Shown: piece by piece, positions 16,018-24,125 of the stretch | How positions within the stretch are numbered: the first letter of the stretch is position 1 | Layout: each line of letters opens with the position of its first letter | Source of the DNA: a virus | DNA: 64,000 nt | IMG/VR virus record: IMGVR_UViG_3300033149_004116 | Coordinates: 1 to 64,000 of that record | Strand: one strand, 5' to 3' | Notes under the pieces: generated by a model | Told to the model about the DNA's origin: nothing | The model's input: the letters and a program-made list of their open reading frames with translations, nothing else | Database searches by the model: none | Made by a program: the position numbers and the translations under genes

Positions 16018-16221
16018 CTATGGATTTAGATTTTTCCCCGTTCTACTAATTCCAATTTTTTCTTTTGTGCATTTTTCACATACATAAACGGGCTTTGATC
16101 TAAAATTGGAAGCATAAGGACGATTTACTATTATAAGTTTAACTTCTGTATGAAACGGAGGTAGTCGTGAGCCTACCCCAGACTCTACTATCTGTTTACC
16201 ACATATCCAACATAACTTCAT
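16018..16221 (-). CDS. Zinc-ribbon protein
   Basis: A 67-residue protein with CWICG at residues 4-8 and CEKC near residue 51, one predicted zinc site, with a basic middle. Confidence 0.55.
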   Translation of the reverse strand: MKLCWICGKQIVESGVGSRLPPFHTEVKLIIVNRPYASNFRSKPVYVCEKCTKEKIGISRTGKNLNP

Positions 16222-16227
16222 TTTTCT

Positions 16228-16455
16228 TTATTCCCTCCAAGTCTCTTTTAACAAAAGACAGGCAAGACATTTACATTTTGGATATTCTAAGCCTTTTTGA
16301 TGTCTTGGATAAAGAGAGCCTCGCGGAACTTTAAATCTTTTCAAGTTTCTGATCTGAGAAATTGTTAAAGTCCTCCCGTTTGTTTCCATCTTATTCTGCA
16401 CTATTTGTAAGTTTTCTTGAAAACTACGTCTAAATGATACGCCCAACTTGCTCAT
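16228..16455 (-). CDS. Basic protein with C-terminal Cys motif
   Basis: A 75-residue Arg/Lys-rich protein ending CKCLACLLLKETWRE. The ATG follows GGGGGAAGTTGG. It could contact nucleic acid; no family is recognised. Confidence 0.5.
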   Translation of the reverse strand: MSKLGVSFRRSFQENLQIVQNKMETNGRTLTISQIRNLKRFKVPRGSLYPRHQKGLEYPKCKCLACLLLKETWRE

Positions 16456-16531
16456 CCAACTTCCCCCTCGTTTCTTTTCTCTCCCCTCTTTATAAACATT
16501 TTCGTGTTTCCTTCAATTAAATCAAAATCGA

Positions 16532-16777
16532 CTACCTCAATCTGCCATATTTTTTGGACAACTGTCTTAAATCTTTTCCATGTAGCAACATTAAAATATC
16601 GGAAAAACTCACTTTTATTCTATATTTTCTTCCCCCTCTTGTTTTTGTTTCAATACTATACTGTATTCTACCATCCTTTAAAATTTCAGCTTTCGCCTTT
16701 TTATCTCTAGCAACAGAACTTTTAGCAATCATTTTATTAATTTCGTCAATTTTTTCCTGTTTTTTATTGTTTATCAT
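16532..16777 (-). CDS. Hypothetical basic protein
   Basis: An 81-residue Lys-rich protein with a helical N terminus and a beta hairpin-like middle (ILKDGRIQYSIETKTRGG). Function is unknown. Confidence 0.5.
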   Translation of the reverse strand: MINNKKQEKIDEINKMIAKSSVARDKKAKAEILKDGRIQYSIETKTRGGRKYRIKVSFSDILMLLHGKDLRQLSKKYGRLR

Positions 16778-16781
16778 ACTA

Positions 16782-16904
16782 TCAATACCTTCTAACTTCC
16801 TGAATAGCTCTATATAATTCTCTCTGAGATATTTTTCTCTCTATTACTCTCGCCCTTCTAAAGATTCTTTTCCGCAAGTATCTTCTCCACGTTTCAGCAC
16901 TCAT
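16782..16904 (-). CDS. Arg-rich 40-residue protein
   Basis: An open frame starts at the ATG at 16904, overlapping the upstream stop (ATGA), and ends at TGA 16782. The product has 12 Arg in 40 residues (WRRYLRKRIFRRARVIERK) and should be one strongly basic helix, suited to binding nucleic acid. Confidence 0.5.
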   Translation of the reverse strand: MSAETWRRYLRKRIFRRARVIERKISQRELYRAIQEVRRY

Positions 16905-17170
16905 TTTCGTTCACTTTCAAATTTGTTATTGAACCATACTCGCCCATCATATTCCTCAATAATGCCCGATTTGTTATGTCCACACTCACAAGTTCCTCTC
17001 ATCATCACCATATTAGAACGTTCTATTTTATTCAAATTCTCCATCCATTGTTTATAACTATCCTCATTATGAATATGATGTTGCCCTTTATACATACCTA
17101 TATAATTTTGAATATGATAAAGTCCGTCGGAGTTTTTCCACACATAAAATTTCGGTGTAATATTCATCAT
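16901..17170 (-). CDS. Hypothetical protein with CxC motif
   Basis: An 89-residue protein rich in His, Tyr and Met with CECGH near residue 61. It may be a reduced zinc-binding domain. It overlaps both neighbours by about 4 nt. Confidence 0.5.
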   Translation of the reverse strand: MMNITPKFYVWKNSDGLYHIQNYIGMYKGQHHIHNEDSYKQWMENLNKIERSNMVMMRGTCECGHNKSGIIEEYDGRVWFNNKFESERK

Positions 17171-17346
17171 CGTTTTTGCCTCCCTAAAAATTCTTTTACA
17201 GCCTCTATAATTTCCTCTACTGTATCATCTTCATCTATCATATAGAATTCTGTGATGTCTTTATTTGGATATAATCTTCCGCTTATTTCCCAATCAGCAG
17301 AATATATTATATCCGCTATCAACTCTTTTAATTCCTCTTTATTCAT
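17167..17346 (-). CDS. Acidic hypothetical protein
   Basis: A 59-residue protein starting at the ATG at 17346 behind GGAGGAGAACAAATA. It is acidic and helical (KEELKELIADIIYSAD ... VEEIIEAVKEFL). The longer reading overlaps the upstream gene. Confidence 0.5.
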   Translation of the reverse strand: MNKEELKELIADIIYSADWEISGRLYPNKDITEFYMIDEDDTVEEIIEAVKEFLGRQKR

Positions 17347-17566
17347 TATTTGTTCTCCTCCTTTCCTCCTCACATAAATAAGCAAGCGGACATATTTTGC
17401 AATTATTTTGAACTATATTATATGTACCAAAACAATCCAAATCCGCCCAAAGATTATTTATATTTTCCATCCATCCCTCATCTCTCGCTCTTTTTAACGT
17501 CTTTCTAAGATGATTTAATACTTCTCTAAATTCTCTTCCTACTTCATTTATTTTCTCCCCCCTCAT
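17339..17566 (-). CDS. Small protein with C-terminal four-Cys module (CFG type)
   Basis: I start at the ATG at 17566 behind AGGAGGTATTGAG. The 75-residue product has a helical first part, then C-F-G-x8-C-x2-C-P-x4-C. The same Cys spacing occurs at 24668-24895 and 33592-33777. It may ligate zinc or an iron-sulfur cluster. Upstream, 17567-17727 holds only very short possible peptides. Confidence 0.5.
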   Translation of the reverse strand: MRGEKINEVGREFREVLNHLRKTLKRARDEGWMENINNLWADLDCFGTYNIVQNNCKICPLAYLCEEERRRTNNE

Positions 17567-17727
17567 CTCAATACCTCCTACTTTTTTGTTGTCCAAGAGT
17601 AAGAGTCCTCTCCCCCTGCACCATTCATCTAATCTTTCTCCTTTGAATTTCGTTTTGTATTCCCACAATTACTACTTGAATTCCTACAATCCCCAACATA
17701 ACGAGGAATATATTAATACTATTCGTC

Positions 17728-17916
17728 TCATATCACCCCCGCTATTTTCATAATGTTTTCTTGTCCATATTTATAACCTACTACATATCCCCGAACATAA
17801 GCCCTTTCCTCCGCCTCTTTAATTAGTTCATTAAAACAATCCTCACAATAAGCTATTTCACCAGAATCTTCAGAATCTATGATTCTATCGCATGAAATAC
17901 ATCTAGGATTGCACAT
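17728..17916 (-). CDS. Zinc-binding small protein
   Basis: A 62-residue protein with CNPRCISC at the N terminus and CEDC near residue 24, then a Tyr/Gly-rich helix (RGYVVGYKYGQ). Confidence 0.5.
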   Translation of the reverse strand: MCNPRCISCDRIIDSEDSGEIAYCEDCFNELIKEAEERAYVRGYVVGYKYGQENIMKIAGVI

Positions 17917-17918
17917 TT

Positions 17919-18299
17919 TTATTCCTCCTTTATCCTTTTTCCCTTTTTTATTTGATAGATTAAATCTGCAAAAAGAATATCCGTATCGTATCCTTCATTA
18001 TCCTTTTTGGAGTAACCAAATTTTTCTAGTTCTCTCTCTATCCAACTTCGGTCTTCTCTATGTCTGTATATTTCTGCAAGTTCTAATTGTTCTTCGCGAA
18101 ATTTCTCGGCTTCCTTTCGACTATTAAATCTGGGCAATTCTCCCTCCACTATTCTATTTCTGCCATTTTCCGTTTTTGGATATATTATATAGATTGGTCT
18201 TTTCCTCTTATATTTCCACTTGCCTTTAAAGTAGAACTTTTCCTCGCATATTTCATAATCGGCGGGAATTTCTCCATCCCAGAAAGTTAGTAATTCCAT
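17919..18299 (-). CDS. Hypothetical charged protein
   Basis: A 126-residue protein with a beta-rich, Lys/Tyr-rich N-terminal half and a helical half containing SRKEAEKFREEQLELAEIY. The 50 nt upstream hold at most a 14-residue peptide. Function is unknown. Confidence 0.5.
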   Translation of the reverse strand: MELLTFWDGEIPADYEICEEKFYFKGKWKYKRKRPIYIIYPKTENGRNRIVEGELPRFNSRKEAEKFREEQLELAEIYRHREDRSWIERELEKFGYSKKDNEGYDTDILFADLIYQIKKGKRIKEE

Positions 18300-18347
18300 T
18301 ATTTATTCCCCCTCTTTTTCATCCAATTGCTTTAGATTCAAAGTCAT

Positions 18348-18569
18348 CTAAAAATCAAGCCTTCTTTTTATCTTAGCCAATTGTTTTAATTCTTTAATCC
18401 TTCTCTTAGTTTCTTTGCTTGTATGTCGTTCCCTTCTATATACTTCTCCTGACTTTACTGTTTTCATCATATCTTCTATGAAGCATCTCGACAATCTTCT
18501 ATTTGTTTCCTCAAGCTTTTTGAGGATTATACGATTCTCTAGTGTTAATCTCTCCGCGAGCGTTTGCAT
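18348..18569 (-). CDS. Hypothetical helical protein
   Basis: A 73-residue coiled-coil-like protein starting at the ATG at 18569 behind GAGGGGGAAATA (MQTLAERLTLENRIILKKLE). The basic C terminus ends KRRLDF. Confidence 0.5.
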   Translation of the reverse strand: MQTLAERLTLENRIILKKLEETNRRLSRCFIEDMMKTVKSGEVYRRERHTSKETKRRIKELKQLAKIKRRLDF

Positions 18570-18571
18570 CA

Positions 18572-18715
18572 CTATTTCCCCCTCATTTTGGAGTCCCATA
18601 AAACTCTTGATAGTTCCTCTATAGCGTGTAGTATGTTTTCAAGAATCATAACTTTGGCTAATTCGTATTCTCCATCGTTTATTGCCTCTCCAATTAAATC
18701 TTCATGCCACTTCAT
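18572..18715 (-). CDS. Hypothetical 47-residue protein
   Basis: The frame from ATG 18715 to TAG 18572 encodes an amphipathic helical product (WHEDLIGEAINDGEYELAKV). It fills the gap between two genes, with its end 2 nt from the next start. Confidence 0.5.
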   Translation of the reverse strand: MKWHEDLIGEAINDGEYELAKVMILENILHAIEELSRVLWDSKMRGK

Positions 18716-18716
18716 T

Positions 18717-18941
18717 TTAATTTACCTCCACATCTAAATCATTCCATATAGAGCCATAAATCTCTTCCCCCTCTTCTAACATTACCATAATCCAATATTC
18801 CCCTCCTATTTCAGTTAGATATACACTTATGAATTCATCGTCATATTTTTCTATCGAAGGGAATTTTTCAGCTATTGCTTTTATCTCGTCCCACAAAACG
18901 TCTCCCTCTGTCTTCCAATTTAATGCTTCATTCTCTCCCAT
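18717..18941 (-). CDS. Acidic hypothetical protein
   Basis: A 74-residue, strongly acidic protein with a Trp-rich beta part (GGEYWIMVMLEEGEEIYGSIW). Such acidic small proteins are sometimes DNA mimics, but nothing here proves that. Confidence 0.5.
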   Translation of the reverse strand: MGENEALNWKTEGDVLWDEIKAIAEKFPSIEKYDDEFISVYLTEIGGEYWIMVMLEEGEEIYGSIWNDLDVEVN

Positions 18942-18947
18942 ACTATT

Positions 18948-19214
18948 TCACCCCATTATGAAAACGAGTCCTTCGTCCCATATACCATCTTCAGAAGAAA
19001 TCATTAGAATTCTCCAATTGTTACGGAGTGCCTGCTGGATATCACTTTTCCAACTCTGTTCTCCGCTTGAGTCGAACCATTCAAAATCTTCGGGAAGTTT
19101 TTGGAAGTATTGAGTTTTATCAGTTACTCTTATCCTTTCATTTTTCTTATATCCACTGAGAATATTATAAGGATCAAACAATCCTTCTATTTCTCGTATT
19201 TCCTCCACTCTCAT
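18948..19214 (-). CDS. Hypothetical protein
   Basis: An 88-residue protein with a helix-strand mix and no recognised motif. It is one nucleotide from the next gene downstream of it in the operon. Confidence 0.5.
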   Translation of the reverse strand: MRVEEIREIEGLFDPYNILSGYKKNERIRVTDKTQYFQKLPEDFEWFDSSGEQSWKSDIQQALRNNWRILMISSEDGIWDEGLVFIMG

Positions 19215-19397
19215 CTATTTCCCTCCCAAAATTTCTTCTATGCACTTCCTTAAAGGCGGAACGTTCTTTAAGCATTTTACTTTCATCCAATCCAAGACGT
19301 ATTTCTTTGCTTCAACTAGGTTTGGACAGTTTCTACAATAGACGGAGACTCGATACTCTCCGACCAATATTTCTTCTATTTCTTTTTGTGTTTCCAT
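19215..19397 (-). CDS. Small Cys-containing protein
   Basis: A 60-residue protein starting at the ATG at 19397 behind GAGGGAGAAG. It holds four Cys (YCRNC, KC, KC) in its second half, a possible metal site. Confidence 0.45.
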   Translation of the reverse strand: METQKEIEEILVGEYRVSVYCRNCPNLVEAKKYVLDWMKVKCLKNVPPLRKCIEEILGGK

Positions 19398-19408
19398 TTT
19401 CTTCTCCC

Positions 19409-19516
19409 TCAAACATCCTTTAATAAATCAGCAAGAATTGAAGAACTTATTTGTCCATCAGAACTTAAGTGACATTTAAGGCTGTTGTGGTAATCTTCAA
19501 GATGTCTATACGTCAC
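19409..19516 (-). CDS. Micro-ORF, 35 residues (GTG start)
   Basis: The frame from GTG 19516, behind GGAGGGAGAGAATA, to TGA 19409 gives a helical product ending SSILADLLKDV. The ribosome binding site is strong. Confidence 0.4.
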   Translation of the reverse strand: MTYRHLEDYHNSLKCHLSSDGQISSSILADLLKDV

Positions 19517-19613
19517 TATTCTCTCCCTCCAACTTTTCCACATCAGAAAAAAGTCGAGGATGTGAACTCCCTAATGAAACTACAACTTGTTCAGTTGTGG
19601 TTCTTCCCATCAT
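19506..19613 (-). CDS. Micro-ORF, 35 residues
   Basis: The frame from ATG 19613 overlaps the upstream stop (ATGATG) and ends at TAG 19506, overlapping the next micro-ORF by 11 nt. AGGTGTG lies upstream. Confidence 0.4.
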   Translation of the reverse strand: MMGRTTTEQVVVSLGSSHPRLFSDVEKLEGENSDV

Positions 19614-19909
19614 TTTTCACACCTATGGTTTTTCACCATATCGGATGTGGAAGGGTTTCCTCCACATCTTTCGATTGGTTTCTTCTCCCATTCATACAAC
19701 TCTTTTTCCTCCTCCCACCAAGGATTATTTTGTTCCCATTTTTCTTCTCTATAATTCCAAATCTCTGTTTTCTCTATTATTAATATTAATTCTCCGCCCA
19801 TATCTAATTCATCATCCAATTTATTTACAGCATCTGAAATATCTTTTGCTTCTACTATATCCTCTATATTACCATCTAACCATCTTGTAGTTATTTTATA
19901 TCTTCTCAT
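19610..19909 (-). CDS. Acidic hypothetical protein
   Basis: I start at the ATG at 19909; before it lies a 14-codon frame behind GGAGG whose stop overlaps this ATG (TAATG), so translation is probably coupled. The product is acidic and Trp-rich (KWEQNNPWWEEEKELYEWE). Confidence 0.5.
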   Translation of the reverse strand: MRRYKITTRWLDGNIEDIVEAKDISDAVNKLDDELDMGGELILIIEKTEIWNYREEKWEQNNPWWEEEKELYEWEKKPIERCGGNPSTSDMVKNHRCEK

Positions 19910-19949
19910 TATTTTCTCATCTCTACTTTTATTTTGTATTCTTTCTCTT

Positions 19950-20177
19950 TCATCTTTTATTTCCTCCAAATTTTATTAAAGCTCTATATCTCATTTTAAT
20001 TTTGTTTCCATATTTATCTTTTGCCCAAGACTTAACTAATATCATTTTGTGAATCTTCCACATATCTATAATTTTGATGTCCTCTATTCCACTATCATCT
20101 ATTCCTATCGTTATGAGATATCTATTATTCACTATTTTTTGTTCAATTTTATAATCGACGCGTTGCATTTTCCCCAT
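19950..20177 (-). CDS. Hypothetical basic protein
   Basis: A 75-residue beta-prone protein (NNRYLITIGIDDSGIEDIKI) with a basic C terminus. It abuts the upstream gene without a gap. Confidence 0.5.
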   Translation of the reverse strand: MGKMQRVDYKIEQKIVNNRYLITIGIDDSGIEDIKIIDMWKIHKMILVKSWAKDKYGNKIKMRYRALIKFGGNKR

Positions 20178-20582
20178 TTACCCTTCCCCCTCCGAGAATT
20201 TAAGCATTTTCGTTTTTGTGTCATCACATACTAAATCAAACGTAATATATTTTTTATATCCTGGTTGAGCATACACCCCATAAACGCGATTTTCTCTCTC
20301 ATATTCCCAAAAGAAAATTACTTTTGCTTTAAACCCTATTTCCTGTATTTTTCTTCTCAACTTCATCGCTTCAGAAAAGTTCTCCGTTATTAATTCGAGT
20401 TGATACCTTCTCCTAATTAAGGGTATTTTTATAGGATAAAAAGAATAATTAACCTCATAACAATCTGGATTCCTTTTAATCTCCCATATTTCATCTAAGT
20501 TTATCTTTGGTTTAATATTAGCTGTAGATTGTTCTCTTCTCCTTCCTATAACTTCAGGATCAATCCGTCTCTGTTTTCTCAA
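20178..20582 (-). CDS. Member of a local paralogous family (DDTKTKMLKFS tail)
   Basis: A 134-residue protein with TTG start behind AGGTAAAG. Its ending, CDDTKTKMLKFSEGEG, matches the ending VSDETKTNILKYSGGE of the protein at 23107-23541. The core is basic and alpha/beta. Function is unknown. Confidence 0.5.
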   Translation of the reverse strand: MRKQRRIDPEVIGRRREQSTANIKPKINLDEIWEIKRNPDCYEVNYSFYPIKIPLIRRRYQLELITENFSEAMKLRRKIQEIGFKAKVIFFWEYERENRVYGVYAQPGYKKYITFDLVCDDTKTKMLKFSEGEG

Positions 20583-20587
20583 ATTCT

Positions 20588-20644
20588 TTACCTCCCCATT
20601 TTGTTAAAGTCCGCTACAGTTTCAATAAAATCTAAAGCGACCAT
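20588..20644 (-). CDS. Possible 18-residue peptide
   Basis: A short frame from ATG 20644 ends at TAA 20588, using GGGGAGG as the ribosome binding site of the next gene. Its coding status is uncertain. Confidence 0.2.
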   Translation of the reverse strand: MVALDFIETVADFNKMGR

Positions 20645-20645
20645 A

Positions 20646-21011
20646 TTATATCATTTCCTTTAAAATCTTTTTAATTACTTTATATAATTCCTCAACATTC
20701 TCAACTTCTTTATTGAAAAATAATATATAAACGGTATCCCCCTTATATTTTAATTGTTTGTGTTTGGTTAAGAGATTTTTAAATTTTTGAGAATCATATT
20801 TTGCATATATCTTTCTATAAAATTCTACTGATAATTCTCTTGATATAGTTTCCGTTAACCATTTATATCTATATTTCCAAATTTCTATTGATATTTTTTC
20901 TCTCTCTATTATATATCTAGTTCTATCATATTTATGCCCCGCAGTTCTTATTATCTTGATATCATTTGTATCACAAATTTTTTGTAAAGTTCTTTTATTT
21001 ATTCGTCGCAT
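20646..21011 (-). CDS. Paralogue of the 23107 protein
   Basis: A 121-residue basic protein. Its N-terminal half (INKRTLQKICD ... TAGHKYDRTRYII ... WKYRYK) parallels LNKSRIEKMFD ... TTGWKYSETRYTL ... GKYKYK in the gene at 23107-23541. The two copies flank the GHKL-zincin gene and its neighbour. Function is unknown. Confidence 0.5.
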   Translation of the reverse strand: MRRINKRTLQKICDTNDIKIIRTAGHKYDRTRYIIEREKISIEIWKYRYKWLTETISRELSVEFYRKIYAKYDSQKFKNLLTKHKQLKYKGDTVYILFFNKEVENVEELYKVIKKILKEMI

Positions 21012-22541
21012 CTACTCCCACAGCTCCTTTATTTTTATCTTTTTATATCCGCTGTTTATTTTATTCTCAAACTTCTTTGGAATATTTATTGTTCTCCCGC
21101 CATTTGGTTGATTTATTATTTTTGCCTCAAATGTCACTCCTTTATTTCTCTCATTTAACAATATCTTTATAACCGTTCTACAGAATTCGTCTAATTCCGC
21201 CTGAAACTGCGCCGTTGCATCTCCCCATCCCTTCTCTAGATGGATTAATTCATGTCCAATCTTCTCTATCAAATCTGGGAGGTCTTTTAATACCTTTATG
21301 CTTATTCCTATTTTATTTCCTTCCTGATAACCGCCTATTTTTACATACTTCGCGGGAATAAATTCTATTGTTCCCTCCTCCACCATTCTTTTCAGCGTCG
21401 ATCTGAAAAGTCTCGTCTCTTCTATCACCTCAAAAGCTCTTTCAACCATTCTTTTTTGAGGTTTTGATAACTCCTCAAATTTCCTCCTCTTTTCTTTCCG
21501 TATCTTATCATCTTCATCTCTTATGAACTGTATTGCATCCTTTATTCCACAATTTTTGAAAGCTTGAATTATTTGAGGAGTTTGAAACTTGATAAATCTC
21601 CCCCCTCTGTGTGTTACTTTCCCCCGTAAATCTGAATCGTATCCAGGAACTGCATTACTTCCATACATATCATAAAATACTTCTTTATATGATTCGTTTA
21701 GTTCCATATATGATGCTTTTGCCTCAAAAGAATCTTTTTGGAATTGTCTGATTACCTTCCTTATCTCGATATGATCGGTAATTAATGATAACAATCTCCC
21801 CAAACTAAATTTAATTGAAAATTCATCTGCAAACTGTCTATCAGTTCCCAGCTTCACCTGATATAAATCATAACCATAAAGAGAACCTTCTTTTATATCC
21901 TGTACCCAAATTCCTCGTTGATATAATTTTCCCCCGTATTTCTCTCCCTTTAAAATTTCACCTGTAAAATTGCTTTTTACAATTATATCTTTTTGATGAT
22001 TTATTGGTAAAAATCTATGCTCCATAAATTCGTCTATATCCTTTTTGTTTAATCCTCCTATCCTTATTTCTACTCCTCTTATTGGATTCAATCCATCTCC
22101 ATAAACATAGTTGATAACTTTATATCCGCCGAAGTTTTCACTTTCCACCGTGCTGATCCAATCTCTCGACCTGATAAGGATATCATAACCTAATCTTTTT
22201 AAGATCACCAAAGCAATTTTAAGACCTTCTCCATATTGCCCGCGCTTGTTCTCTCCCTCCTTTTCAGATACACCCAACAAGAAGAATTGTGTTAAGGACA
22301 TTCCACAACCATTATCTCTTATAATTAGAGTGTTATCTTTTTGGGAGATATCGGGAAGTTGTTCAGTTTCATCTAAAGTGTTCTGCACAATCTCCCTGAT
22401 AGCTTCCCACAATCCCCATTGACGACGATAATTCGTCGTTAGGGTTGTTTCTCTTTTCTTTACTCGACGAAAGTCGAGGTCTATTTCATATTCTTCTTTC
22501 AACCTTCTTATGAAGGTCTGAACTTGTTCGTTTTCTTTCAT
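21012..22541 (-). CDS. GHKL ATPase fused to a zincin-like metallopeptidase domain
   Basis: The N-terminal third is an HSP90/MutL/histidine-kinase type ATPase: N box EIVQNTLDE, G1 box DNGCGM and G2 box GQYGEGLKIAL. The C-terminal part carries HELIH at about residues 430-434, with acidic residues about 20 later (AELDEF), as in HExxH zinc peptidases. No histidine-kinase phosphoacceptor or topoisomerase VI transducer is obvious. ATP-driven dimer closure might control proteolysis; target and role are unknown. It is the largest gene of the early array and is flanked by duplicated small genes. Confidence 0.72.
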   Translation of the reverse strand: MKENEQVQTFIRRLKEEYEIDLDFRRVKKRETTLTTNYRRQWGLWEAIREIVQNTLDETEQLPDISQKDNTLIIRDNGCGMSLTQFFLLGVSEKEGENKRGQYGEGLKIALVILKRLGYDILIRSRDWISTVESENFGGYKVINYVYGDGLNPIRGVEIRIGGLNKKDIDEFMEHRFLPINHQKDIIVKSNFTGEILKGEKYGGKLYQRGIWVQDIKEGSLYGYDLYQVKLGTDRQFADEFSIKFSLGRLLSLITDHIEIRKVIRQFQKDSFEAKASYMELNESYKEVFYDMYGSNAVPGYDSDLRGKVTHRGGRFIKFQTPQIIQAFKNCGIKDAIQFIRDEDDKIRKEKRRKFEELSKPQKRMVERAFEVIEETRLFRSTLKRMVEEGTIEFIPAKYVKIGGYQEGNKIGISIKVLKDLPDLIEKIGHELIHLEKGWGDATAQFQAELDEFCRTVIKILLNERNKGVTFEAKIINQPNGGRTINIPKKFENKINSGYKKIKIKELWE

Positions 22542-23105
22542 CTATACACACACCTCTATAGCTTTTCTTATTCGTATAGCCTTTATATTTTCAGGAGAAA
22601 TTTTCTTTTTATGTATTAATATTTCAGGATATCTATATGTATTAGGAGCAGTTACTGATATCATTAATTTAACATTTTTAGGTATTTCTTCTCCTCTATT
22701 ATAAAGATATATTTTCCCCTCCCTCAAATAAATTAATACATCTGATAATGGTTTAATACTATCAATATACCAATAATCTCTTTCTCCACTAGGATAAAAA
22801 TATGCTTCATTTATTAATTTTGCATCTCCAACATAACACTCATCAATATTAACATTAAGTTCGAGAGTTACAATATCGTCCCCCTCTCTCTCCATACTTT
22901 TAATATACTTCATCATTTCCCCCCACCAAGGGAGTTCAAGATTAAAATATCCAAATATAACTTCGTTTCTTGTAGGCAAGTTCTTTTTTCTTAATAATCT
23001 ATTCAATCTTTTTTCGTGTTCGGCTTCTCTTTTATGTGGTGTAAGACCTTCTCTTAATGTTCTATCCAAATATTTCTTTTGTATATCTTTATATATAGTT
23101 ATCAT
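22542..23105 (-). CDS. Hypothetical protein, possibly ART-like
   Basis: A 187-residue protein starting with TIYKDIQKKYLDRTLREGLTP, in which a strand-helix-G-L-x-P start slightly recalls ADP-ribosyltransferase or toxin folds. VIFGYFNLE and VTLELNV strands follow. The likeness is weak. GGGGAGG precedes the ATG, and the stop abuts the GHKL gene, suggesting a functional link. Confidence 0.4.
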   Translation of the reverse strand: MITIYKDIQKKYLDRTLREGLTPHKREAEHEKRLNRLLRKKNLPTRNEVIFGYFNLELPWWGEMMKYIKSMEREGDDIVTLELNVNIDECYVGDAKLINEAYFYPSGERDYWYIDSIKPLSDVLIYLREGKIYLYNRGEEIPKNVKLMISVTAPNTYRYPEILIHKKKISPENIKAIRIRKAIEVCV

Positions 23106-23106
23106 C

Positions 23107-23541
23107 TTAAAGCCTCCCCCGATCTACTTCTCCCCCTGAATATTTAAGTATATTCGTTTTTGTTTCATCGGAAACTACAACAATCATCTCCATCTTTTTT
23201 ACCTTAATGAGTAGTTCATAAAGATCGTCGATATTTAATCCTCCTCTTTTAATTAGAGGTCGATATGTCCTATTTTTTATTATAGTTAAAGTTCCATATT
23301 TCGAGAGCAAATCATCATATTCTTTTGTATATCTCTTTACGTTAGTTAATTCTTTCACAATCAAATAGTAATCTACTTTTTTACTTCTCTTATATTTGTA
23401 TTTTCCAATTGTGATATAAAATTTAGATGTAAAGAGTGTATATCTAGTTTCCGAATATTTCCATCCCGTCGTTCTCTTTACTTCAACATCAACATCAAAC
23501 ATCTTCTCGATTCTTGATTTGTTTAGGATTTTATTCGACAT
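23107..23541 (-). CDS. Paralogue of the 20646 and 20178 proteins
   Basis: A 144-residue basic protein. Its first half matches the protein at 20646-21011 and its last residues match the protein at 20178-20582. This suggests either an ancestral longer gene split into two on the other side of the GHKL gene, or domain duplication. Function is unknown. Confidence 0.5.
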   Translation of the reverse strand: MSNKILNKSRIEKMFDVDVEVKRTTGWKYSETRYTLFTSKFYITIGKYKYKRSKKVDYYLIVKELTNVKRYTKEYDDLLSKYGTLTIIKNRTYRPLIKRGGLNIDDLYELLIKVKKMEMIVVVSDETKTNILKYSGGEVDRGRL

Positions 23542-23543
23542 CT

Positions 23544-24125
23544 TTATTCCTCCCTTTTTATTTCATAAGCTTCAAGTTCATCTATATCATACATATTTTC
23601 TATCCACCATTCGCATAATTTCTCATATACCATTTTTGATATTGCCCATAATTTATTATCTATTCCTTCCTCGAAATTAATTACTCTCTGTCCTCCCATA
23701 TCCCATCTATTTGTAGATATTCCAATAAAATAAAGACAATACATATCTAAATCATCCTTATCAATATAAACTCTATATATTGCGTTTATTGATATTCTTC
23801 CTGAATATTGTTTACAATCCATCATACTTTCTCCACATGATATATCTTCCTCGACTTCTCCATCCAATTTTTCACTATCAACAATTATCACAACTCTCTT
23901 TAGGTTCTTTCGCTCCTGTGATAATGCTATTTCTGCCGACTCTAATGCCAACCTTATTCCTTCTTCATACCAATAATCTTCATATTCCTCCCTCAAATAA
24001 TCCTCTCCCCAGAAATATGTAGTTTCTGGCTGGCTGGCTGTCCATACTACATCTTTACTTCCGATGTAGCCGTCTTTTAGAATCTTCATAAATCGGTTAT
24101 ATGTCGTTCCATGAAATAACAGCAT
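23544..24125 (-). CDS. Putative ADP-ribosyltransferase-like protein
   Basis: The N terminus LLFHGTTYNRFMKILKDGYI has the H-G-T strand followed by a helix and G-Y/L that begins many PARP/DarT/KptA-fold proteins. TASQPETTYFWGEDY then resembles the second NAD-contact strand. The catalytic Glu cannot be fixed by eye. Such enzymes put ADP-ribose on proteins or nucleic acids, and viruses use them against hosts. The start at 24125 follows GGAGGGATAAGTG. Confidence 0.45.
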   Translation of the reverse strand: MLLFHGTTYNRFMKILKDGYIGSKDVVWTASQPETTYFWGEDYLREEYEDYWYEEGIRLALESAEIALSQERKNLKRVVIIVDSEKLDGEVEEDISCGESMMDCKQYSGRISINAIYRVYIDKDDLDMYCLYFIGISTNRWDMGGQRVINFEEGIDNKLWAISKMVYEKLCEWWIENMYDIDELEAYEIKREE

